NCBI GenBank assembly: GCA_902788865.1 | Contig: CADALZ010000012.1 | Span: 1 to 59,643 of the forward strand | Origin: an uncultured Bacteroidales bacterium | GTDB taxonomy: Bacteria > Bacteroidota > Bacteroidia > Bacteroidales > Bacteroidaceae | Length of the DNA: 59,643 nt | Direction of reading: 5' to 3' | In this document: positions 8,545 to 16,859 of the stretch, piece by piece | Layout: every line of letters starts with the position of its first letter | Position numbering within the stretch: position 1 is the stretch's first letter | Position numbers and translations under genes: made by a program | The notes under the pieces: generated by a model | Seen by the model: the letters and a program-made list of their open reading frames with translations, nothing else | Databases searched by the model: none | What the model was told of the DNA's origin: nothing

Positions 8545-10605
8545 ATGTATAACCCTAATACAAAAGTTTCAATGGAAATGAACATACCACGCGCCTCCAT
8601 CCATGTTGGCGCAGACAAGAAATCATTCTCTGCACAGATGGGTAACGAGGCAGAGCGTAGAGGCTGGGACGAGAAACGTTACCAGTCCAAGAATGCCGAG
8701 ACGGAGAAGAACAACCACTACAACTTCTCACGCAAGCATCTCAACTTTGAAATCACCAAGGGGTGCAAGGTCATGCCCCTTGGCTCCAATCCTATTCCAC
8801 TCCATCAACGCCTCCAACAGCGTCACGATGAACTGGGGTTCAAACCTTACATGGATGCAAAGCATCCCAACCAAGTTGCTCAGAACAGTCCGAACGGACT
8901 GGTGAACATCATCTTTGGCGGCGACCACGAAGTGATGAAACGACTGGCCTTTGGCGAACAACAGATAGACACCTCTGACCCATATGCAGACAATAGCCAC
9001 ATCAAGCTGATGCCAGCTATCTATGAATGGGCCAAGGACACCTATCAGTTCTGCTGCCGTATGTGGGGCGAGGAAAACATCATCGGCTTCGACGTGCATT
9101 GTGATGAGACAGGTGTTCATGCTCATGCCTTGACCGTTCCTGTAGAGCAAGTCAGGAAACGTGGACGCATCGGCAGTCAGTATGTCAACAAGGGCAATCC
9201 CGACAAGGTCCTGTCAACGAAAGAGTGGAAGGTCTTGCCCAAGGAGGAACGCGGCAACTACATCAAGACTGAGTCAACAAAAGGTGTGGTAGAGCGTGTA
9301 TCGTATGCCAAGGTATGGGGCGAGACGGTCAAAGACAAGTCCGAGTACCTCTCTGACCTCCACACAAAGTACTATAATGAGGTGGGCAAGAAGTATGGTT
9401 TGGAACGAGGCATCCCATACCAAGAACTCTCCGAGGAAGAGAAAAGGGAACGCAGACACAAGAGCAAGGTTGTGTTGGAAGCTGAACGTCAGGCGAAACA
9501 GGCCATAGCAGAGGCAGAGAAACTGAAAGCGGAGATTGAAGCAGAAGCATCTATTGCTATTCAACAGAAAGAGGAAGCTCAGAAGGAACTGAAGACTGCT
9601 CAATCTGGCTTCCTCGCCAAAATCTTCCAGCCAGGCAAGTACAAAAAGGAGGAAACTGCAAAACTCAAAGAGTCGTATGATGCTGGTGTCACGGAAACCA
9701 TCGGTGCCTTTATCAAAACAGCGGGATTGAAATGGAAAAGTGAACCATCTGCCGAAACCTTGGGAAAACAATTCCGTATTTCATGGGACACGAACAAGAA
9801 CCTTTCCAATGAATTGAAGAGCAAGGAAGAAATCATCTCATCAAAGGATGTTGAAATCCGAGGACTTCGCGCTAAAGTAACCACCCTCACAGAAGAAGTG
9901 AATGGCCTCAAATACCGTTTGACACTCATCGATGAGAACGCCGTAGAGCGACTGCGCAACGCCAAGAATGCAGAAACCAGTCGTGCTGACAAGGCTGAAA
10001 GCGAACTGGATTCGCTTCGGTCAGCTTATCAGAACCTTTTAAGGAAGTGGAATGCTCTCTGGATGGAGCCAGAGTACAACGAGGCAGCAAGGAAGGTAAA
10101 GGAGCGCAAAGAGCGTGAGGCTCGACTTGCCGCAGAGAAGCAAGATCGATACCATAACATTCTCAATCGTTTCATTGCAGAAGGGCGTGCTGCCCTCAGA
10201 GCATTCGCACTTTCAAATAGAACGAACTTCAACGACAAAGAAGCAGCATCCATCTACTACGGCATCATGGCTGTTGCCCATAAGATGAAATTGAGCCTTG
10301 GTACAAAGGAAGGTATTATCTCTGCCGTCAACAACTTTCTTAGTGGTATGTCATGGCGTGACTGCTCAAAATTCAATGAAGAGTGCGTCACTAACTGGAC
10401 ACATCTATTTGCAGAACGTGATGTCACCTACGAGCCATCTATCATAGACAACTTTATCTCTTTCGTTGATTATATGTCATGTAGTGCGGAAACCTACACT
10501 TCTCTTGGTGGTTCTAATGGTTGTGCCGACCAACTCACAAATTGGGATGGTACAAAGAAACTTGGATTGGCAGCACCAGTCAAGGCGAAAGGCAAGACTT
10601 ATTGA
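8545..10605 (+). CDS. MobV-family relaxase (Mob/Pre type)
   Basis: The 686-aa protein carries the MobV relaxase domain in its first 270 residues. The block HYNFSRKHLNFEI corresponds to the NxHxxR-type motif I region, and GFDVHCDETGVHAHALTVPV is the HxDE...PHxH metal-binding motif III with the second proline replaced by valine. A long charged coiled coil (about residues 290-540) follows, then a helical C-terminal domain of unknown function. Relaxases of this kind nick oriT and pilot the strand through a conjugative channel supplied in trans. The candidate oriT lies directly upstream. The gene ends shortly before a long hairpin at 10622 and closes the mobility half of the element. Confidence 0.85.
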   Translation: MYNPNTKVSMEMNIPRASIHVGADKKSFSAQMGNEAERRGWDEKRYQSKNAETEKNNHYNFSRKHLNFEITKGCKVMPLGSNPIPLHQRLQQRHDELGFKPYMDAKHPNQVAQNSPNGLVNIIFGGDHEVMKRLAFGEQQIDTSDPYADNSHIKLMPAIYEWAKDTYQFCCRMWGEENIIGFDVHCDETGVHAHALTVPVEQVRKRGRIGSQYVNKGNPDKVLSTKEWKVLPKEERGNYIKTESTKGVVERVSYAKVWGETVKDKSEYLSDLHTKYYNEVGKKYGLERGIPYQELSEEEKRERRHKSKVVLEAERQAKQAIAEAEKLKAEIEAEASIAIQQKEEAQKELKTAQSGFLAKIFQPGKYKKEETAKLKESYDAGVTETIGAFIKTAGLKWKSEPSAETLGKQFRISWDTNKNLSNELKSKEEIISSKDVEIRGLRAKVTTLTEEVNGLKYRLTLIDENAVERLRNAKNAETSRADKAESELDSLRSAYQNLLRKWNALWMEPEYNEAARKVKERKEREARLAAEKQDRYHNILNRFIAEGRAALRAFALSNRTNFNDKEAASIYYGIMAVAHKMKLSLGTKEGIISAVNNFLSGMSWRDCSKFNEECVTNWTHLFAERDVTYEPSIIDNFISFVDYMSCSAETYTSLGGSNGCADQLTNWDGTKKLGLAAPVKAKGKTY

Positions 10606-10621
10606 AGCGATTAAAGTAACT

Positions 10622-10670
10622 CAGTTGGAGCGATTTGCAGCATTTAGTGTCTGCAAATCGCTCTCAACTG
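10622..10670. terminator. Long hairpin between the relaxase and the cargo
   Basis: CAGTTGGAGCGATTTGCAG and CTGCAAATCGCTCTCAACTG pair along nearly 19 bp with a 10-nt loop. A clear T-run is missing on both sides, so it may be a processed or regulatory hairpin instead of a classical terminator. It marks the boundary where base composition turns AT-rich. Confidence 0.5.
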
Positions 10671-10708
10671 TTAAAATATAGCTAAGAAAGCAAAGAATTA
10701 TAGGAGTG

Positions 10709-10742
10709 TTTGATGGTATTCCGATATTTATCATTATCTTTG
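10709..10742 (+). promoter_or_regulatory. Promoter of the AT-rich cargo block
   Basis: TTTG at 10709-10712 and TATCTTTG at 10735-10742, 22 bp apart, match the Bacteroidetes -33/-7 pattern. The cargo block starts 59 bp downstream. Confidence 0.6.
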
Positions 10743-10800
10743 TGGTCAAAATCTGACAATTCAAATTTCAAACAACCCTAAAGCTAACATTTTACGTCTT

Positions 10801-12091
10801 ATGGGAACAAAAGAGGCCAAGTATGATTTCATAGGAGAGTTCCATCAAGGTGTTGCTATCGTTATGAAAAACGACAAATTTGGTGCTATTATGGTTGGAG
10901 GTAATGAGATAATTCCTCCTATATATAAAGCCTTAAGTGCTTTTGAAAATGGTATAGCCACTGCAAAATATGAAACCTTTGAACACAGAATAGAAGAAAG
11001 AATAATAAATCTGTCAAAACAAATTCAAGTTGATTGTGGTAAAGAAACTCTTTTCTTACCGAATATTTACGACTGGGGACATAATTATGTGGGAGAAATA
11101 TGTATCGTTGAAAAAGATGGTGATATAGGTGTTATTGACAAGGAGGGAGGCATCATAGTTGCATTAGGTTCATATAAATATGTTGTCATCATTAATGAAC
11201 GTTTAATAAAAGTTGCAGGAGAGTCTATTGAATCAGAGTTGCGAGTGTTGGGACATATTAATCTTGACACTATGGTTTCAGATGATAAAGAAAAAATAGT
11301 TAAAATGAAAAGCTATACTAAATGGGGGCTTTTAGACAATAAAGGAACACCCGTAATACCATGTATTTATGATGGCATAGACCCATATGATTCGTATTTG
11401 AAAATACGCAAAGAAAATCTTTATGGAATAGTTTCTGCGGAAGGAGTTCCAATAGCACCTTGCATTTATGATAAAATTGAACTATTTTTGTTCTTTTATC
11501 AAAGCTTACAAAAATGACAAGTTCGAAGTATTCAATAATCTCGGGAAAAAAATAATCGAAATAGGTCAGTATGAATATGCAGAGCTTGGAAATAGGTATT
11601 TAGTTGTTGTCGCAAAAGGGAAAAAGAACGCCGCTTATTCCACTACACGTAATCTTTATACTAATTGGGGAGTTTTAGATTTCAATGGAGAAGAAGTAGC
11701 TTATTGTGGCTATTCTGCTGTATCAATTGAAATGGGAGAATATATTCTTGCTTGCCAAACAATACCCATAGATGATATATACAATGGTCGTGAATTAGAA
11801 GACGAAGATGATAGGAATTATTACAATTGGGTAAAAAATTCTGAAAACAATTACAACTTTGGATTGTGGGAAATAATCAATAAAGAAGGCGATATTATAA
11901 TAGATGACATAGAGGGGAGTGAGGAAGATGCAAGAATGGCTCTTGATTGTTATCTTAAAAAATCAGAATCAGATGATACGGAATGCGATGATATTAGTTA
12001 TTCTAAATATGGTGGCTATAATAGTTGGGATGATGAGGCCATTAACGAAGCTTTTGAAGGGAATCCTGAATTAACTTGGAATGTTGATTAA
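10801..12091 (+). pseudogene. WG-repeat protein, interrupted by a frameshift
   Basis: Two overlapping frames (10801-11517 and 11468-12091) together encode one protein of about 430 aa. The first ends after PCIYDKIE in a frame-shifted tail, and the second continues with CSFIKAYKNDKFEVFNNLG. Removing one T from the T5 run at 11485-11489 restores a continuous reading frame. The protein is built of WG-like (KWG) repeats, for example KNDKFGAIMVGGNEIIPPIY, KWGLLDNKGTPVIPCIYD and NWGVLDFNGEEV, about six in all, and ends in an acidic tail. WG repeats form beta-rich scaffolds of uncertain role, and no catalytic motif is visible. The T-run could be a sequencing slip, a real inactivation or a slippage site. 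Confidence 0.7.
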
Positions 12092-12104
12092 AATAAAAAA
12101 ACAT

Positions 12105-13160
12105 ATGCAGGAAGAAGATTTCGATTTTGAAGAATATGAAAAGGCATTAAAGTCTAAGCCTGATTATATTTTAGATCAGTGCTATGATATGATAATGCAT
12201 ATTTCAGAAGATAGTATCATCAGTCTCTACACAAGTTTTGATAACTTTTTGTTTCAAGATATTGATTGCGGAAAAGTTATATCCATAATGCCGAAGTGGG
12301 TGGCAGATACGGGTATAAGTCCAGAAAGTGCATGTGACAAAGATTCTTTTGAGAAATTGAAATCAACTTTCTCACATCCTTATCTTAATAGGTTCATATA
12401 CTATTATGATGTGTGGAGCTTAATTGCTGCGGTACAAGATAGAATGCAAGCAGTCGAATACTTTATGCGAGATTTTTATTCTTCGATACCATGCTTCTTG
12501 AAATATGATAAAAAGAAATACACATCATGCATTAGGGTTGGAGGTATAAGCAGTACTAATGCATTTGTTTCTTTGAATAGCATCTTTGTGTCTCTTGCAT
12601 CTGTGTTTGATTTGTTGAGTAAAATAGCAGTTGAACAATACAAGTTTGGTCAATATGATTTTTCTAAGTACAAAAAGATGAAAAGCGAGAGTGTCCTCTA
12701 TAATTATACTTATAATGATATTAATCCAACGTTGAAAGGAAAGGGGCTTCTGTTTTCCGCTCCACTATGTGTTCGGAAAATCCTTACATTTCGAAATGAA
12801 TATATCCACAACGGCCCTTGGGATTTGAGATGCAGTATATACGAAACATGTATTGAAGATAATCCAGCTGACATAATTGTGTATAGTCCAGATATGGATG
12901 AATATGGGAATTTCGTCACTTCAGGTTCTCGTGACAAGTTTTATTCGCAGGGCAATATGATAAACATCCAACTCCCTCATTTAGTAATGGACACTCTTGA
13001 TGTTATCCAAAAAACTATTGATGAGATTGTGGTATTGTATTCACAGGAAACGACAAGAACTGAAGATGAAAATCTTACAAAGGAATGCATCGGTGAGATA
13101 ACTATGTACTACGAATCGATAAAGAATGATACTTGTCAATTATTAACACCTAAAAAATAA
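12105..13160 (+). CDS. HEPN-like protein with an RNxxxH motif, cargo gene
   Basis: The 351-aa protein is mostly helical and was not recognised as a named family. The start is placed at ATG 12105 after an A-rich leader; an in-frame ATG at 12081 overlaps the upstream gene. The segment LCVRKILTFRNEYIHNGPWD contains R230-N-E-Y-I-H235, an exact RNxxxH (Rx4H) motif in a helix. That is the catalytic signature of HEPN ribonucleases and of many abortive-infection and toxin proteins. The upstream helices (SLASVFDLLSKIAVEQYKFG) fit the HEPN four-helix bundle. It lies 3 bp from the next gene and shares the cargo promoter. Ribonuclease activity is inference; some HEPN proteins only bind. Confidence 0.5.
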   Translation: MQEEDFDFEEYEKALKSKPDYILDQCYDMIMHISEDSIISLYTSFDNFLFQDIDCGKVISIMPKWVADTGISPESACDKDSFEKLKSTFSHPYLNRFIYYYDVWSLIAAVQDRMQAVEYFMRDFYSSIPCFLKYDKKKYTSCIRVGGISSTNAFVSLNSIFVSLASVFDLLSKIAVEQYKFGQYDFSKYKKMKSESVLYNYTYNDINPTLKGKGLLFSAPLCVRKILTFRNEYIHNGPWDLRCSIYETCIEDNPADIIVYSPDMDEYGNFVTSGSRDKFYSQGNMINIQLPHLVMDTLDVIQKTIDEIVVLYSQETTRTEDENLTKECIGEITMYYESIKNDTCQLLTPKK

Positions 13161-13163
13161 TAT

Positions 13164-16061
13164 ATGGCTAAATATAATTCTATATTGTCAGATGACAAAA
13201 TTCAAAAAGTTTTCGACAAGCTACAACCGCTTAATGCTGATTTTATCAGTTTTGGTGATTTCCTTTTTGGAAGTTGTATCGTTAGTTTTAAACAAAAAAA
13301 TGGAGATATCTACAAATCTGGTTCTGTCTTAATTGACGAAAATGGTGAGATTATACCTATAAAGACAAATGGGAAATCTTATGATGGCTTGGATTGTATT
13401 GAACCTAGAAAAGAAGGCTCATCATTATTGCTGCTTGCTCATATTATAGATTTAGATGGAAATAAGACCCAATACTTACATTACGCCATTGACATTCATG
13501 AAGAAAGGCATGGCAAGCCATATTGGCATTGGGAAGAAGGTATTTTTGACAGAGAAACAAAAGGGGTCGCAATCTCTGATGAAAACCTCAAAAGCATTCA
13601 AGCGACATTATGGTCTGAAAAACTTATGCGTGTTTCATATTTAGATAATGAAAAAAGGAAATATGGGGTCATGGAAAAGGCCTGGAACAAATGGAGATGG
13701 CTGATAACAGCAAATTTTACTTTTATTGAATATAAAAATGGACAAATCTATACATATAACGAGAATGATATTTCTTTGTCAAAAGGATGCCTATATGAAC
13801 AACAACTGGAGCCATATATAATAAATGAAGAAGATGGTTTCAAAAAAGTCATAGGAACGGTTGTAAATTCTAAAGACTATCTAATTCGAAGTGGGGCTTT
13901 TGCTGGCAAAAAACTTTCTGATATCAACTCGAATGATTTTGAGAATTATATTAAAGAACGCCTTTTCATTTCAGATGATGCACTAGTCGATCACAGTGAA
14001 TATCTTAGGGCTGTTCGAGATTCAATTATTATTGAAAATGAGCTTTTAATCCTTCAAAAGGATCAAATAATTGATTTCAAAATTTCGAAATATGTTGATA
14101 ATGATGGTAACACTATTAATGTTACTTGTCCTATCAATGGTTGTAGTTTTGAAGATGCTTTTATAAATCATTACCAGTATATTAATTCTCTAATTACATT
14201 TCAAAAACTGAAAGTCAGTGAATGCGTATTTGACGCAATGCTATTGGAGGGATATGCAAGCGATAGAAGTCTTAACAAATCAAGAATCATTTCAGTTAAA
14301 ACCAACATATATAATCTTTTAAGTAAAACTCAGTTTCTTAATCTTTCAGAAGAGATAGATCCTAAAGATTTTGACAAGTTAGATGTTAAACGTGCAGGAA
14401 ACGTGTTAATCATAAATTATTCGGTAGGTGATTTTGGGGAAGTTGAATGTTTAGATTACGGATTGTACCCAAGATGTCTTGTCGTTAATAAAGATGGAGA
14501 TGTTTTTTGTCAAGGCTGTACCATGGTTCGTTATATCTCCGATGACATAATTCTGTATGAGAAATGGGATATTGAGACTATATGGAATGAAGAAAAATGG
14601 AATAATCCAAGTCATGGACCGAGGCATAATGATTATCATAAAGATTATGTAAAAGTAGTAGAACAAGGAATAATTAATTATAAAGGAGAGGTCATATATA
14701 AAGGTGAGTTAGGAGATTTGTCCGCAGCATCCGTAAAGTCGCAATATTTATTATTAGAAAGGCCAAAATTCACTGAAATAGAGAGAGATAAAATTGAGTA
14801 TTATTTATCTGAATTTGTCGGAGAGGAGAAAGATTCTTGCAAATGTCCAGAATGTGGTGGACAGGCATATTGGGAAGAAGATGAGGATTGCTATATTTGT
14901 GAAGATTGCGAGGAACACATAGAAGGAGAACATCAAGATAGACCTTCGTGGAAGTTGTCAGAAAAACAATTGTTGGCTGCTAATAATTTCGAGGAAGTGC
15001 TTTCTTCCGAAGAAGTAAAGCATGGACAATTTATCACAGAGACGGAAAAGGAGAGAAACGACCGTGAGTATTGGGAACAAGAAATGCAAGAAGATCCAGA
15101 ATGGCAAGAAGAAATGCGGGCAATGCAGGAAGAAAGAGAATTCTGGTCTGACGATGAACAGGAAGAAAATTATTTAGAAGGTAAATTGTACTCTCTATTC
15201 TCAATTTCTAAGAAATCATTTTTGATTCCTTTCCAAAATTGTAAAATATTAGTAAATCCTCCTGGCTATAATCCTGGGATATATTTGGTTGATGAGCAAA
15301 AGGAGAAAGGGCTTACTGCAGGAATAAGCTTGCCGTTCGATCCTAAACTACAAAAGGGAGAATGGGTGTTGCAAAGAAGTTATTGGAATGGTGAATTCTA
15401 TCATACCTTGCGTGGAACCGTATTCCATACCATCTTTGACACATTCCGTTATGGTCCGTTTACGGGAATGACTCTGTCATTAGCATTTAAGAAGGATTTT
15501 CAAATGTTAGTCAAATACCTTCAAAATAGTTGCGTTTTTGTTACTACTATTTCTATTAAACAACTATGGCAGAAATATTATAATGAGCGCCCCAAAGATA
15601 TAGAGAAAATCATTTTACTCCGTGATCTTTCATTTGAGTTTAAGGAAATAAAAGAGGTTAATGACATGATAGATGGGAAGGCTTCATATTATGGTATTGT
15701 GGAGTTTGGAAGAGATAGATTTTATGATCCTATCCAGGATAAAGGCTGGCATAATGGGGAATCGTTTAAAGATGTAATGAATAATAATCCAGATTATATT
15801 ATTGGTTTAATCAAGAACAACAAGATAGAAGTCTCCAATGAAATTCTTTCCTATTTTACTGATAATAAAACAATTTATAATCAACTAAAGAATGCTTTTG
15901 AAATACAAGAGAAGAAGAAAAAGGAAGAGGAAGATCGTTGGCCAGACTACGAACCAGATTATAATGATTATGAAAGAGATACTTGGAATGCAATGACAGA
16001 CGGACAATATGGAGAAATGCCAGAAGGGTTCGATGGAGATTATGATTTCACTGGTCACTAA
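13164..16061 (+). CDS. Large multidomain cargo protein (WG-like, zinc ribbon, GK-type modules)
   Basis: The 965-aa protein has no single known counterpart that I recognise. Its N-terminal third has WG-like beta repeats. Around residue 559 is a zinc ribbon (CKCPECGGQAYW...CYICEDCEEH) followed by a Glu-rich linker (about 600-675). Three short segments resemble the modules seen at the C-terminus of ExoX-like proteins (FGKYKGKTL...DPxYixWL): SGAFAGKKLSDINSNDFENY (near 250), YGPFTGMTLSLAFKKDFQML (near 765), and EFGRDRFYDPI...NNNPDYIIGLIKN (about 850-885). The C-terminus is acidic and Tyr/Asp-rich. Codon use is AT-rich like the other cargo genes. It probably forms a complex with its neighbours; the function is unknown. 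Confidence 0.6.
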   Translation: MAKYNSILSDDKIQKVFDKLQPLNADFISFGDFLFGSCIVSFKQKNGDIYKSGSVLIDENGEIIPIKTNGKSYDGLDCIEPRKEGSSLLLLAHIIDLDGNKTQYLHYAIDIHEERHGKPYWHWEEGIFDRETKGVAISDENLKSIQATLWSEKLMRVSYLDNEKRKYGVMEKAWNKWRWLITANFTFIEYKNGQIYTYNENDISLSKGCLYEQQLEPYIINEEDGFKKVIGTVVNSKDYLIRSGAFAGKKLSDINSNDFENYIKERLFISDDALVDHSEYLRAVRDSIIIENELLILQKDQIIDFKISKYVDNDGNTINVTCPINGCSFEDAFINHYQYINSLITFQKLKVSECVFDAMLLEGYASDRSLNKSRIISVKTNIYNLLSKTQFLNLSEEIDPKDFDKLDVKRAGNVLIINYSVGDFGEVECLDYGLYPRCLVVNKDGDVFCQGCTMVRYISDDIILYEKWDIETIWNEEKWNNPSHGPRHNDYHKDYVKVVEQGIINYKGEVIYKGELGDLSAASVKSQYLLLERPKFTEIERDKIEYYLSEFVGEEKDSCKCPECGGQAYWEEDEDCYICEDCEEHIEGEHQDRPSWKLSEKQLLAANNFEEVLSSEEVKHGQFITETEKERNDREYWEQEMQEDPEWQEEMRAMQEEREFWSDDEQEENYLEGKLYSLFSISKKSFLIPFQNCKILVNPPGYNPGIYLVDEQKEKGLTAGISLPFDPKLQKGEWVLQRSYWNGEFYHTLRGTVFHTIFDTFRYGPFTGMTLSLAFKKDFQMLVKYLQNSCVFVTTISIKQLWQKYYNERPKDIEKIILLRDLSFEFKEIKEVNDMIDGKASYYGIVEFGRDRFYDPIQDKGWHNGESFKDVMNNNPDYIIGLIKNNKIEVSNEILSYFTDNKTIYNQLKNAFEIQEKKKKEEEDRWPDYEPDYNDYERDTWNAMTDGQYGEMPEGFDGDYDFTGH

Positions 16062-16089
16062 TTAATAGAAACAATTTATTGTATTCAAA

Positions 16090-16746
16090 ATGGAAGATAT
16101 AAAGTACTTTTTAGAAACAGAAAAAAAGTTCCAGGAAGAACACTCTGACGGACCTGAACTTTACTATGACCCAGAATGTGGTGGCATGACATACAAATCA
16201 TATCCAGACGATTTTTTGGAAGAAGGCTGGATGAATAAATTTGCGCAAGAGCCACATTCAGAGAAAGTAAGGAGTGCAATGAAAAAGTATAACCTCACAG
16301 AAGTCGAAGTCCTTATTATGAACTGCTTTTATGGTAATCTGTCTCAGTATTTCAGGGATGATACATATGAACAGTTTGGGGAAGTTCCTGAAATATCACA
16401 AAAAATGCAGAAAGTACTGGAGAATTTTATAAGGAAAGCGCCCAAACATAAAGGAGGTGTACTTTACCGATTTCTAAATTCACATGATAGATCAGATTTC
16501 AACATAGGTGATGTATTTGAGCCCTCATTCAGCCTTACGACAACAAATGAGGATTGGGAACAAGACAAAAATTCATATGTGATTACTCCACTTCCAGAAG
16601 AATCCACATCAGCATATGATATATATAAAATATACAATCATGGTGAAGAAAATCAAGTGAATTTCCTTAAAGGAACTAAATTTGTAGTTACCAGAATTGA
16701 AAAGACCCCCAATGGTCATCGTCGAATATATTTTAATGAATTATGA
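16090..16746 (+). CDS. ADP-ribosyltransferase-like protein, cargo gene
   Basis: The 218-aa protein ends in a segment laid out like the R-S-E class of ADP-ribosyltransferase toxins. Arg127 lies in GGVLYRFLN. The strand GDVFEPSFSLTTTNEDW (Ser148 to Thr152) is in the place of the usual STS motif. E187-N-Q189-VNF-LKGTKFVVT is in the place of the ExE strand, where the family normally reads xExE-V-L-x-P-x-GTKF. The last glutamate, normally catalytic, is Gln189 here, so transferase activity may be weak, altered or absent. The N-terminal 110 residues are helical and unknown. It begins 28 bp after the 965-aa gene and closes the AT-rich cargo block. Confidence 0.5.
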   Translation: MEDIKYFLETEKKFQEEHSDGPELYYDPECGGMTYKSYPDDFLEEGWMNKFAQEPHSEKVRSAMKKYNLTEVEVLIMNCFYGNLSQYFRDDTYEQFGEVPEISQKMQKVLENFIRKAPKHKGGVLYRFLNSHDRSDFNIGDVFEPSFSLTTTNEDWEQDKNSYVITPLPEESTSAYDIYKIYNHGEENQVNFLKGTKFVVTRIEKTPNGHRRIYFNEL

Positions 16747-16859
16747 CCGAATTCTAATCACAACAATACCTACTCAGCGAATACCTATAAGAGAATGCTT
16801 AGTATGAGTTCGGTAATCATATAATTTGAAGATTCATATAATATATTAAAACAATAGCT

